Assembly (NCBI GenBank): GCA_028865725.1
Contig: JAGWJP010000005.1
Coordinates: forward strand, 1-44,063
Direction: 5' to 3'
DNA from: Patescibacteria group bacterium
GTDB lineage: Bacteria; Patescibacteriota; Minisyncoccia; UBA6257; JACRHW01
DNA: 44,063 bases
Position 1 is the first letter of the stretch, and each line of letters starts with the position of its first letter. Positions 32,640 through 40,518 of this stretch are shown here, piece after piece. Below the pieces are notes generated by a model. It searched no databases. It worked only from the letters and a program-made list of their open reading frames with translations, and had not been told where the DNA came from. The position numbers and the translations under genes were made by a program.

Positions 32640-35600
32640 CTAAGCCCGATGTTCCATGCACCATTGTCTGGCGTTCTGAAACATTCGGAGCCATGGGGAA
32701 ACCTCGAGGCTTTTCCATGAGCTTGGCTTCCAAGGCCACTGCCACAAACGGAAACAACGCTCGGGGTGAGGCATCATCGCAAGATGACGTCCGTCCGGAG
32801 AGCACAGAGCCGTGATACCGAGCGGCGAACCGTTCGGATTGTACGGATATGCTTCCGTTCGATTGCCGTGCGGATCAAGGTATGCGAGAGGCGAGAGCTT
32901 GCGCTCCAAAACCTGCTGCGCGATCGACTGATCTGGGTAGACCAGCCGACCTTCACCATGAGCGACCCACACGCCGATCCTCGATCCTTCCATGCCGGCA
33001 AGAAGCACTGACGGGCTAGGCAGAATTTCCACCTGCACCCATCGAGACTCAAACCGGCCCGAAGTGTTGTGAACGAATCTCGGCTGCTTTTTACCATCGA
33101 TCCCTTTCCACGGAACCCATCCAAGCAGCGCCATCAGCTGACAGCCGTTACATACGCCGAGCGAGAATGTATCCTCGCGGGCGTAGAAGCGATTGAACAT
33201 CTCCCTCAACTTCTCGTTGAAAAGAATTGTCCCTGCCCAGCCTTTTGCGCTGTCGAACACGTCCATGTAGGAGAATCCGCCGGCAAAGATGATGCCCTGG
33301 AACTGATCCAGATCGATCCTGCCTTCAAGGAGATCACTCATCGTGACTTCCCATGGAGCAAAACCGGCAGCTGCGCATGCAGCAAGCATTTCTCTGTCGC
33401 CGTTTGTGCCTTCCTCGCGCAATACTGCCACGCGAGGTTTATCTGACGCTTCCAAAACTTCCGGAAGCGTTGCCTCTGGAGTGAATGAGAGCTGATACGA
33501 CGGAGCCGTACCGATGCCGGGAAGCTGGTCCTCGTGACCAGAATATTCTTCTTCGGCACATGCAGAGTTCATCTGCAGCTCTTCGATCTTGGTGCTTGTC
33601 GCTTCCCACCAGGACCGGAGTTCCATGGTCGTACTTCTGAACAGTTCTCCGGTATCCTTCGCATCGACGTTGCACGCTGTGCTGTCGAGGGTGATTCCGA
33701 TCGTTGAGATCGACACTTCGAACGATTCGCAGATTTCAAAAACCCGCTTCTCGTTTTCGGTCCCGAGTTCAATGACGAACCCGAGCTCCTCGCCAAACAG
33801 ACTTGCCAAGGCTTCAGCAGCATGAGGGATACTCACACTGAATCCGCACCGGCTCGCCATGCACATCTCGACAACTGCGGTTATGAGGCCGCCGTCACTT
33901 CGATCATGCAGAGACAGAATCAACCCTTCGTCGATCATCTGTTGCACCGCAAGAAACGCGTTCTTGAGGAGCTTGGGATTTTCAACGTCAGGCGACTCAT
34001 CGCCGAGCTGGTCGAACGCTTGAGCCAGAGCTGAACCGCCGAGGCGATTTTTACCCTGTCCAAGATCGATGAGTGCCAAAGCACTCTCGCCAGGTTTCTT
34101 GATGTCCGGCGTGACCTTTTTGGTGATGTCGGGCACGGGTGCGTATCCGAGAATCACCAAACTTCCAGGAGCCTTTACGAGCTCTCCTGAAATCGTTGCT
34201 GCCATTGAAAGGCTGTCCTTTCCGCCATCAACTGCGATGCCGAGCCCGACCATCAAGTCAGACATAGCAACCGCAGCGTCATAGAGTAAGGCTCCTTCGT
34301 GAGGCAGTTTCGCAGGCCACATCCAGTTTGCACGGCACCGGATTTCTCCGATGTCGCTGATCCGCGCCGAGGCCATGTTGGTGAACATTTCTGCCACCGC
34401 CATTCGGGCTCCGGCTTTAGGATCAATCAGCATCTTCACCGGCTGTTCGCCGACTGCAGAGGCGCTTCCGCTCAGACCGAAATGGCTCTGGGCATTCACG
34501 CTTACGTTGGCGATCGGAATCTGGGCGATCCCACAGCATTGCTGCTGCGCGATGAGCCCAGTGACGCTTCGGTCCACCTTGTGAACCAGGAACCCTTTCG
34601 AGCCGACACTGGGAAGCCTGAACACTTTTTCAAGCGCTTCGGCGACCGTGGTATCCGGCAAATCCAGAGGCTTGAGGCCTTCGGTCCGCCGCTTTGACTC
34701 GAACGTCTTCTGAGGCATATTCGTGAGAATCTGCTCTAGGTTGAGACTGACGGGCGTTGTTTGGTTCTCGGCATCCTCGACGATCACGTTTCCGCTGCCA
34801 TCGATTTCTCCAAGAACTTCGCAGTTGACACGCTCGCGTTTGCAGATCGATTTGAAAAGCTCGATCTGTTCCGGCCTGATCAGGAAACCGTATCCCTCTT
34901 GGAATTCGGCGCTCCAGATTTTGAGGACGGACATCGTCTTGTCACCAAGTACGATACCGCGAATGCTGATCTTGCCACCAAGCGGTTCAAGCAATTCCGT
35001 GAGGACGTTGCTCGGACCACCGGCACCTTGATCGTGAATGCTCGAAATGGGATTGCTGTCTCCCATCTCAACACAGGCCCGAATGACACGATTCGCACGA
35101 TTCTCCATCTCCGCGTTGCCACGTTGAACAGAGTTAAAATCGAGCGACTCAGTATTCTGACCTTGCATCATGCTTGAGGCTGAGCCTCCGCCGACCCCAA
35201 TAGGATAGGCAGGACCGCCGATGCGCACGATGAGCATGCCAACCTCAGATGTCTCCTTAGCTGTATGGCCATCGAACAGATGTCCGACACCACCGCTGTA
35301 GAGAATCGGTTTGCGAGGCTCGCGCCATTCGCTTCCGACTGCCTGACCAAATGTTCGGGTGAAGCCGACTGTGAGAGGTTCGCCGAACTGATTGCCGTAG
35401 CTCGACACGCCGTTGCTGCCCTCAATAAGAATCGAAAGCGGCGAAGCGTACTTCGACGGCTTATCCTTGCCGACAACCTCTCCCGGAATTGTGTAACCGG
35501 GAATAAAAAGGTTTCCGACAAAGTAACCGGCGACACCGATGCCGACGATACCACCACGTCCGACTGCTGAGTTGTCGCGTATCCGACCGCCGGCTCCTGT

Positions 35601-36461
35601 CTGAGCTCCGGGGAAGGGCGCGACGAATGTAGGATGGTTGTGCGTTTCTGCGGTACAGGTGATGTGAACCACCTTCTCCATGAGACGCATTTCCGAAGGT
35701 CTGCCCGGCGTGACGGGGAGGATCAGGCGTGTACCGAATCCCTTGATCACACCAGCGTTGTCCCTGAAGGCAACGAGGCTGCAGTTTCCGCTGCCGAGAT
35801 TTTTCAGCGGTCGCTGAACGATCTCAAACAGAGTCTCCTGCATCGGGGTTCCGTCGATGACGATCCTGCCTTTGAAGTACCAGTGCCGGCTGTGCTCGCT
35901 ATTGGCGTTGCCCAGCTGGAATAGTTCAACATCGGTCGGATTCCTTTTCAGGACTTCCGCAAAGAGGTGCTGATAGTACTCGAGGTCCCTGGCATCCATG
36001 CCAAGGCCAAGCGCACTATTCATCTCCTCGAGGGCCACCTTTCCGCGGCCCATGAGATCAATCACTCGGACATTCTCCGGCATGACGCCGGTGTCAAAGG
36101 TTTCGATCCCGCCGGGGTAGTGCTGTTCGGTCATCCGATCAAGACGAGTCTTGAGGATGTCGGCCGAGCTGCCGTTGCCGGCATAGCGGTGAGTGCGCTC
36201 GATGCGCGTGATTCTGCTGAGCCCCATGGCCTGGCAGATTGATACTGCATTCGACGAGAACGGAGTCTCGATCGAGAGCCTGGGTCCAATCTCGACAGCT
36301 TCTGTGAGGCTGGGTTCGAGTCCGGTTTTGGCCGGCTCGAACGTTTCTGCGATGAGCCATTGGAGCTTCCTGAGCTCCTGCTCGGACAGCTGGCCTGTGG
36401 TTTCAGCATAAAAACCAAGTTCCAGTCCTCTGTCCATCTGTCGGTACATGCGATAGATCAT
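32640..36461 (-). CDS. purL: Phosphoribosylformylglycinamidine synthase, large single-chain form
   Basis: Step 4 of de novo purine synthesis: FGAR, glutamine and ATP give FGAM. 1273 residues, the normal length of the fused large PurL. N-terminal domain; then the two synthetase halves with ETHNHPTFVAPFPGAQTGAG near residue 277 and later VGLGIAVDGGKDSLSMAA; then the class I glutaminase from about residue 1015 with the nucleophile Cys in LGVCNGCQ (about residue 1105) and the His of MPHPER. All key parts look intact. A strong AAAAGGAG site lies seven bases before the ATG. It has its own promoter and terminator rather than an operon. Confidence 0.96.
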   Translation of the reverse strand: MIYRMYRQMDRGLELGFYAETTGQLSEQELRKLQWLIAETFEPAKTGLEPSLTEAVEIGPRLSIETPFSSNAVSICQAMGLSRITRIERTHRYAGNGSSADILKTRLDRMTEQHYPGGIETFDTGVMPENVRVIDLMGRGKVALEEMNSALGLGMDARDLEYYQHLFAEVLKRNPTDVELFQLGNANSEHSRHWYFKGRIVIDGTPMQETLFEIVQRPLKNLGSGNCSLVAFRDNAGVIKGFGTRLILPVTPGRPSEMRLMEKVVHITCTAETHNHPTFVAPFPGAQTGAGGRIRDNSAVGRGGIVGIGVAGYFVGNLFIPGYTIPGEVVGKDKPSKYASPLSILIEGSNGVSSYGNQFGEPLTVGFTRTFGQAVGSEWREPRKPILYSGGVGHLFDGHTAKETSEVGMLIVRIGGPAYPIGVGGGSASSMMQGQNTESLDFNSVQRGNAEMENRANRVIRACVEMGDSNPISSIHDQGAGGPSNVLTELLEPLGGKISIRGIVLGDKTMSVLKIWSAEFQEGYGFLIRPEQIELFKSICKRERVNCEVLGEIDGSGNVIVEDAENQTTPVSLNLEQILTNMPQKTFESKRRTEGLKPLDLPDTTVAEALEKVFRLPSVGSKGFLVHKVDRSVTGLIAQQQCCGIAQIPIANVSVNAQSHFGLSGSASAVGEQPVKMLIDPKAGARMAVAEMFTNMASARISDIGEIRCRANWMWPAKLPHEGALLYDAAVAMSDLMVGLGIAVDGGKDSLSMAATISGELVKAPGSLVILGYAPVPDITKKVTPDIKKPGESALALIDLGQGKNRLGGSALAQAFDQLGDESPDVENPKLLKNAFLAVQQMIDEGLILSLHDRSDGGLITAVVEMCMASRCGFSVSIPHAAEALASLFGEELGFVIELGTENEKRVFEICESFEVSISTIGITLDSTACNVDAKDTGELFRSTTMELRSWWEATSTKIEELQMNSACAEEEYSGHEDQLPGIGTAPSYQLSFTPEATLPEVLEASDKPRVAVLREEGTNGDREMLAACAAAGFAPWEVTMSDLLEGRIDLDQFQGIIFAGGFSYMDVFDSAKGWAGTILFNEKLREMFNRFYAREDTFSLGVCNGCQLMALLGWVPWKGIDGKKQPRFVHNTSGRFESRWVQVEILPSPSVLLAGMEGSRIGVWVAHGEGRLVYPDQSIAQQVLERKLSPLAYLDPHGNRTEAYPYNPNGSPLGITALCSPDGRHLAMMPHPERCFRLWQWPWKPSSWKSLEVSPWLRMFQNARQWCMEHRA

Positions 36462-36537
36462 TGGCTTCTCCTTTTCTGTGTTTGTTTACGTTTGTGATGA
36501 CAAATAACTATGCACCTACACAGGTGCTCTGACGCCT

Positions 36538-36565
36538 ATACTACTCAAAATTGGACTTAAAGCAA
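36538..36565 (-). promoter_or_regulatory. purL promoter
   Basis: On the minus strand TTGCTT (36565-36560), 16 bases, TAGTAT (36543-36538). The spacer ends CAATTTTGAG as in the purD and purM promoters (one base different in the palindrome TCAAATTTTGA). Four bases after the -10 comes GTCAGAGC, like TTCAGAAC in the other three pur leaders. A GCACCT-GTGT-AGGTGC hairpin follows in the leader. Confidence 0.65.
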
Positions 36566-36586
36566 GAAAAATTGCTAAATATTTTT

Positions 36587-36621
36587 ATAAAAAAATGAGC
36601 GGTCCTTTTTCAGAACCGCCC
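36587..36621 (-). terminator. Intrinsic terminator of purN
   Basis: Minus-strand GCGGTTC (36619-36613) pairs with GGACCGC (36605-36599) around CTGAAAAA, then ATTTTTTTAT. It isolates purN from purL downstream. Confidence 0.8.
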
Positions 36622-36645
36622 ATGGGTAAGCGTGCTGTCTGTGCT

Positions 36646-37317
36646 TCACGCAAAACATTCGATTGAGTATCCAGCAGGAACTTCGAGCGAGCCGGGATTT
36701 ATACCGTCCCACTTGATCAGACCGTTGACAACCATGCTGGTAATCCTAGGCTGGTGGATGTGCTCCTGCTGATTGACCCGAGTTCCGATCGTATCTGCCG
36801 TATCATCGTCATTGATTTTGACCATGCACCGGAAGAAAACCGGTCCGCGGTCGTATTCACCGGTGACGAAGTGCATGGAAACGGCTGAATGCTCGATCTC
36901 GCGCCTGCCGAATGCAGCGATGACAGCTTCGTGGACGTGATGTCCGTAGAGTCCCGGTCCTCCGAACTCCGGAAGCGGTCCCGGATGGATGTTGAAGACT
37001 GTTCGTGAGTTGAAGCGTGTTGTCGGATCGAGTCCGGTTACAAGCTTCAGCCATCCGGAGAGGGCGAAGAAGTCTGCTCCCGAATCGGTAGCAAACTTTT
37101 GATATGCCTCGCCGATCCATGGCTTCGGAAAATGCAGGAAGGGAACTCCGATCTTGCCAGCCCTTGCGCGCACACCGCCGTTTGCATGATTTGAAACAAC
37201 TGCGACGATGTCCGCATCAAGCGCTCCGCCTCTGGAAGCAAGAACGAGCTTTTCGAAGCCCGATCCGCCGCCTTCGGCCGATCCTGATGCAAAGACGAGA
37301 ACTTTTGATCTGCTCAT
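36646..37317 (-). CDS. purN: Phosphoribosylglycinamide formyltransferase
   Basis: Step 3 of purine synthesis: GAR plus 10-formyl-tetrahydrofolate gives FGAR. 223 residues. VLVFASGSAEGGGSGFEKLV is the phosphate-binding start (usual GxGSN is altered), VVSNHANGGVRARA follows, and FNIHPGPLPEFGGPGLYG (about residue 108) holds the catalytic Asn and His, with Asp in VTGEYDRGPVF (about residue 155). AAAGGAG lies ten bases before the ATG. It shares an upstream control region of about 164 bases with purD, which runs the other way. Confidence 0.93.
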   Translation of the reverse strand: MSRSKVLVFASGSAEGGGSGFEKLVLASRGGALDADIVAVVSNHANGGVRARAGKIGVPFLHFPKPWIGEAYQKFATDSGADFFALSGWLKLVTGLDPTTRFNSRTVFNIHPGPLPEFGGPGLYGHHVHEAVIAAFGRREIEHSAVSMHFVTGEYDRGPVFFRCMVKINDDDTADTIGTRVNQQEHIHQPRITSMVVNGLIKWDGINPGSLEVPAGYSIECFA

Positions 37318-37353
37318 TTTCTTGTCTCCTTTGATTGGTGGTTTAAAATATCG

Positions 37354-37394
37354 GTTCTGAAAACAAGTATTGACTAAAATATATTATTTTGCAA
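37354..37394 (-). promoter_or_regulatory. purN promoter and initial transcribed motif
   Basis: Minus-strand TTGCAA (37394-37389), 17 bases, AATACT (37371-37366), then four bases and TTCAGAAC (37361-37354). The TTCAGAAC box at the same offset is found at purD and purM, although the -35 and spacer differ. Confidence 0.55.
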
Positions 37395-37408
37395 CTTTCC
37401 AAGCCTTG

Positions 37409-37472
37409 TTGCTTTTTGTCAAATTTTGAGTAGTATCATCTTCAGAACTGAACCTTTAACAAAGAAAAGGAG
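37409..37472 (+). promoter_or_regulatory. purD promoter and leader, identical 64-base copy 1
   Basis: TTGCTT (37409-37414), 16 bases, TAGTAT (37431-37436); the palindrome TCAAATTTTGA (37419-37429) lies between them. TTCAG-AA-CTGAA (37441-37452) follows, then AAAGAAAAGGAG, the Shine-Dalgarno site. The whole 64 bases are identical to 38833-38896 before purM, so one copy is a recent duplicate or both are held by conversion or selection. Confidence 0.75.
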
Positions 37473-37481
37473 AACCAAGTC

Positions 37482-38771
37482 ATGGACCAAATGAAAGTAC
37501 TGCTCGTTGGAGGCGGCGGACGCGAACATGCAATTGCGTGGAAGCTTCGTCAGTCGCCGCGTCTCGGAAAACTCTACGTCGCGCCAGGTAATGCTGGAAC
37601 GGCGCAGATCGCGGAAAACGTCCCGGTGAAAGCTACGGACGTTGAAGGTCTCTTGGCCTTCGCACTCAAGGAAGGGATCGAATTCACCATTGTTGGTCAA
37701 GACGATCCGCTTGCACTCGGCATCGTCGATGCCTTTCAGGCGAAAGGACTAAAGATCTTCGGCCCGACGCAAGCAGCTGCACAGATCGAAGCATCGAAGG
37801 TGTTCTCAAAACGCCTGATGAAGGAATCGGGCGTGCCGACTACACTGTTTAATGTTTACACCGACCATGCCAGTGCGCTCGAGGAAGTGCGGAGACATTT
37901 CGCAGCTTACTCGGGACTGCCGACTGTCATCAAGGCGTCGGGACTCGCTCTCGGAAAAGGAGCATACGTCTGCCACACTCTTGCTGAAGCCGAACAGGCT
38001 CTCGACGAGATCATGGTGAAGAAGCTCCATGGCGGTGCTGGTGATCAGGTTGTCATCGAGGAATACGCGGGCGGACAGGAAGTGTCCATCCATGCGTTCT
38101 GCGACGGCAAGTCGTTCGAATTGTTTCCGTCAGCGCAGGATCACAAACCTGCGCTTGATGGCGACAAGGGTCCGAATACCGGCGGAATGGGAACTATCGC
38201 CCCGGTGCCCTGGTTCAATGCCAGCGACGCGGTAAGCGAGCAGATCGTGGGTCCGATTCTAGCAGGACTCCAGGAGAAAGGTTCGCCGTTTATCGGCCTG
38301 CTCTATCCTGGACTCAAGATGCCGGAAACGGGACCGATGGTCCTCGAGTTCAACGCTCGGTTCGGGGATCCGGAGACTCAGGTTTATATGCGCCTTCTGA
38401 AAACCGATTTGCTCGACATCTTCGAGGCATGCGTCGAAGGACGACTCCACGAGATCAACGTCGAGTGGAATCCTGGCTTCGCTGCCTGCATTGTGATGGC
38501 TTCAGGCGGATATCCGTCACCCGACTACAAGAAGGGCTTTCCGATCACCGGCATCGATAACGCCGAAATCCTTCCTGGAATCATCGTGTTCCATGCAGGG
38601 ACCAAGCAAGCTGATGGCAAGCTGGTTACATCCGGCGGCCGTGTTCTCGGCGTCACTGGTGTCGGTGCAACCCTTCAGGAAGCCCTTGATCATGCCTACC
38701 ACGGCGTCGAGTGCATCCGCTTCGAAGGGATGCAGTATCGCAAAGATATCGGTGCGAAGTCCCTGGTTTGA
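37482..38771 (+). CDS. purD: Phosphoribosylamine-glycine ligase
   Basis: Step 2 of purine synthesis: phosphoribosylamine, glycine and ATP give GAR. 429 residues, usual length. LLVGGGGREHAIAWKL at the N-terminus, GSG-like IKASGLALGKGAYVC (about residue 150) and the ATP-grasp with EEYAGGQEVSIHAFCDG (about residue 195), VLEFNARFGDPETQ (about residue 290) with metal-binding Glu and Asn, and a C-terminal domain. AGGAG lies eight to ten bases before the ATG. It is a monocistronic unit with terminator. Confidence 0.96.
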   Translation: MDQMKVLLVGGGGREHAIAWKLRQSPRLGKLYVAPGNAGTAQIAENVPVKATDVEGLLAFALKEGIEFTIVGQDDPLALGIVDAFQAKGLKIFGPTQAAAQIEASKVFSKRLMKESGVPTTLFNVYTDHASALEEVRRHFAAYSGLPTVIKASGLALGKGAYVCHTLAEAEQALDEIMVKKLHGGAGDQVVIEEYAGGQEVSIHAFCDGKSFELFPSAQDHKPALDGDKGPNTGGMGTIAPVPWFNASDAVSEQIVGPILAGLQEKGSPFIGLLYPGLKMPETGPMVLEFNARFGDPETQVYMRLLKTDLLDIFEACVEGRLHEINVEWNPGFAACIVMASGGYPSPDYKKGFPITGIDNAEILPGIIVFHAGTKQADGKLVTSGGRVLGVTGVGATLQEALDHAYHGVECIRFEGMQYRKDIGAKSLV

Positions 38772-38796
38772 TTCATGGTGTTCGTTCGTAAAACAA

Positions 38797-38834
38797 AGGC
38801 CTGTGATCTAAAAAATCGCAGGCCTATTTTATTT
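38797..38834 (+). terminator. Intrinsic terminator of purD
   Basis: AGGCCTG (38797-38803) pairs with CAGGCCT (38819-38825), followed by ATTTTATTT. The purM -35 begins inside its T-rich tail. Confidence 0.8.
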
Positions 38835-38896
38835 GCTTTTTGTCAAATTTTGAGTAGTATCATCTTCAGAACTGAACCTTTAACAAAGAAAAGGAG
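38833..38896 (+). promoter_or_regulatory. purM promoter and leader, identical 64-base copy 2
   Basis: Identical to 37409-37472: TTGCTT (38833-38838), 16 bases, TAGTAT (38855-38860), palindrome TCAAATTTTGA (38843-38853), TTCAG-AA-CTGAA and AAGGAG. It places purM under the same control as purD although they could have been one operon. Confidence 0.75.
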
Positions 38897-38902
38897 CAAA
38901 GA

Positions 38903-40006
38903 ATGAGCATGACCTATGCGGGTACCGGCGTCAATTACAATGCTATGGACCCATTCAAACGGATGGCGCAGCTTGCTGCACGGGAAACAGCCGGCAACAT
39001 CGCTCGTCTCAACGGCGGCGAGTTCCGGGAGTTTGAACCCTCACGAGGCGAAAGCGCCTACCTCATCGAAGCGGCCAAAAGCTACTTCGCTCATGTCGAG
39101 GAAGGTCTCGGCACCAAGAACCTGGTCGCGGATGCGATGTATGCCCTCACCGGCAAGTCGTACTACGATCACATCGCTCAATGCACTGTCGCCATGATCG
39201 TGAATGATCTGGTGACTCTCGGCGCATTACCGATGTCAGTTGCCATGCATCTTGCAGTCGGTGTCTCAGACTGGTTCAACGACGATAACCGCACGCGCGA
39301 CCTGGTCAACGGCTGGAAGAAAGCCTGCGACTTGGCCCGCTGCACCTGGGGCGGAGGCGAAACGCCAACTCTCAAGGGTGTCGTGGTTCCTGAAGCCATC
39401 GTGCTCTCCGGTTCCGCTATCGGAATCGTGAAGCCGAAAGAGCGTCTCATCATCGGTAAGATTCAAGCCGGCGATGTGATCGTGATCATCGAGAGCTCCG
39501 GCATTCATGCCAACGGACTCACTCTGGCGCGGAAGATTGCTGACAAGCTGCCGGAAGGGTATCTCACGAAACTCTCCGACGGCCGAAGCTACGGCGAAAC
39601 GCTTCTCGATCCGACTCACATCTACGTCGGCCTCGTCGAGGACTGCCTCAACGCTGGTGTTGACATTCACTACGCGGTGAACGTTACCGGCCACGGCTGG
39701 CGCAAGCTGATGCGGTCAACGCAGGCATGGAGCTACATCATCGAGACGCTTCCAAAGCAACTTCCGATCTTCGACTTCCTGCAGGAGCAGGGACCGGTCG
39801 ATGACACCGAAGCCTACGGCAACCTCAACATGGGAGCGGGTTTTGCTCTCTATGTTTCGGAAGCCGATGTGGCGAAAGTTCTCGATGTCGCTCACAGCCT
39901 CGGTCTCGGCGCTCTGGCTGCCGGCCACATCGAAGCCGGCGACAAGAAAGTCGTGATCAAGCCCAAGAGTCTCGAGTATGCCGGTGAGACGCTGGCGGTC
40001 CGATGA
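38903..40006 (+). CDS. purM: Phosphoribosylformylglycinamidine cyclo-ligase (AIR synthetase)
   Basis: Step 5 of purine synthesis: FGAM plus ATP gives AIR. 367 residues. TYAGTGVNYNAMDPFKRMAQ at the N-terminus, then KSYYDHIAQCTVAMIVNDLV (about residue 86) with the ND-LV motif, GGGETPTLKG (about residue 150), VIVIIESSGIHANGLTLARK (about residue 192) and VTGHGWRKLMR (about residue 258; usual ITGGG changed to VTGHG as in some families). AAGGAG lies six bases before the ATG. Confidence 0.93.
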   Translation: MSMTYAGTGVNYNAMDPFKRMAQLAARETAGNIARLNGGEFREFEPSRGESAYLIEAAKSYFAHVEEGLGTKNLVADAMYALTGKSYYDHIAQCTVAMIVNDLVTLGALPMSVAMHLAVGVSDWFNDDNRTRDLVNGWKKACDLARCTWGGGETPTLKGVVVPEAIVLSGSAIGIVKPKERLIIGKIQAGDVIVIIESSGIHANGLTLARKIADKLPEGYLTKLSDGRSYGETLLDPTHIYVGLVEDCLNAGVDIHYAVNVTGHGWRKLMRSTQAWSYIIETLPKQLPIFDFLQEQGPVDDTEAYGNLNMGAGFALYVSEADVAKVLDVAHSLGLGALAAGHIEAGDKKVVIKPKSLEYAGETLAVR

Positions 40007-40032
40007 CTTCAAAGTTCCTCGTTTCAATCATT

Positions 40033-40068
40033 ACTCCGGGAGGGTCAAACCTTCCGGAGTATTTTTTT
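40033..40068 (+). terminator. Intrinsic terminator of purM
   Basis: ACTCCGG (40033-40039) pairs with CCGGAGT (40054-40060), with AGG/CCT continuing inside, followed by ATTTTTTT. Confidence 0.85.
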
Positions 40069-40088
40069 ACTACACAAACATAAAATGG

Positions 40089-40094
40089 TATACT
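40089..40094 (+). promoter_or_regulatory. -10 box of a leaderless promoter for the YerC-like gene
   Basis: TATACT ends six bases before the ATG at 40101 and there is no Shine-Dalgarno site. This gene follows the host and phage style, in contrast to the pur genes beside it. Confidence 0.55.
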
Positions 40095-40100
40095 TTGCTT

Positions 40101-40424
40101 ATGGCAATACCAGATGATGAAAAAAATGCTATCTGGAAGGAGATTGAACAAAAGTCTCCTGATCTGATTGAAGCTTTTCTTTCGATAAAAAATGAGGACG
40201 AACTCAAAGCTTTTTTCCGTGATCTCATGAGCGAGCGGGATTTACGTGAGTTCGCGATGCGCTGGGAAGTTGCCAAGAAGCTCGACGCCGGAGTTCCGTT
40301 CTCCCAGATCCAGGAAGAATCCGGCGAGTCCCCCGTGACTATCACAAAAATAAATCGCTGGCTTAAAGAAGGGTGCGGCGGATATAAGATGATGATCGAC
40401 CGGCTCAGGGGCGAGGAAAAATAA
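40101..40424 (+). CDS. YerC/YecD family TrpR-related DNA-binding protein
   Basis: 107 residues. The pattern DLIEAFLSIKNEDELKAFFR followed by DLMSERDLREFAMRWEVAKK and FSQIQEESGESPVTITKINR matches the YerC/YecD branch of the Trp repressor superfamily, with a helix-turn-helix at about residues 65-90. The ligand and operators are unknown; the Trp pocket is not conserved as far as I can see. Its place between purM and the next unknown gene makes it a candidate regulator of this island, but there is no direct evidence. Confidence 0.85.
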   Translation: MAIPDDEKNAIWKEIEQKSPDLIEAFLSIKNEDELKAFFRDLMSERDLREFAMRWEVAKKLDAGVPFSQIQEESGESPVTITKINRWLKEGCGGYKMMIDRLRGEEK

Positions 40425-40452
40425 GCTAGTAAGCTCAGCAATAACAATATAG

Positions 40453-40477
40453 AATGAACTCGGACAGAGTTCATTTT
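40453..40477 (+). terminator. Intrinsic terminator
   Basis: AATGAACTC (40453-40461), loop GGACA, GAGTTCATT (40467-40475), then TTTT overlapping the arm. Ends the YerC-like gene. Confidence 0.7.
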
Positions 40478-40518
40478 ACGTTAGAGAAAACATAAACCAC
40501 AAACAGAAGGAGGTTCCT

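Noticed and set aside
33069-36411. Many long plus-strand frames opposite purL
   Set aside because: They are shadows of the GC-rich purL gene; none has a start signal or a protein-like composition.
40101-40424. True tryptophan repressor
   Set aside because: The sequence matches the YerC/YecD branch better and no trp genes are present in the window.
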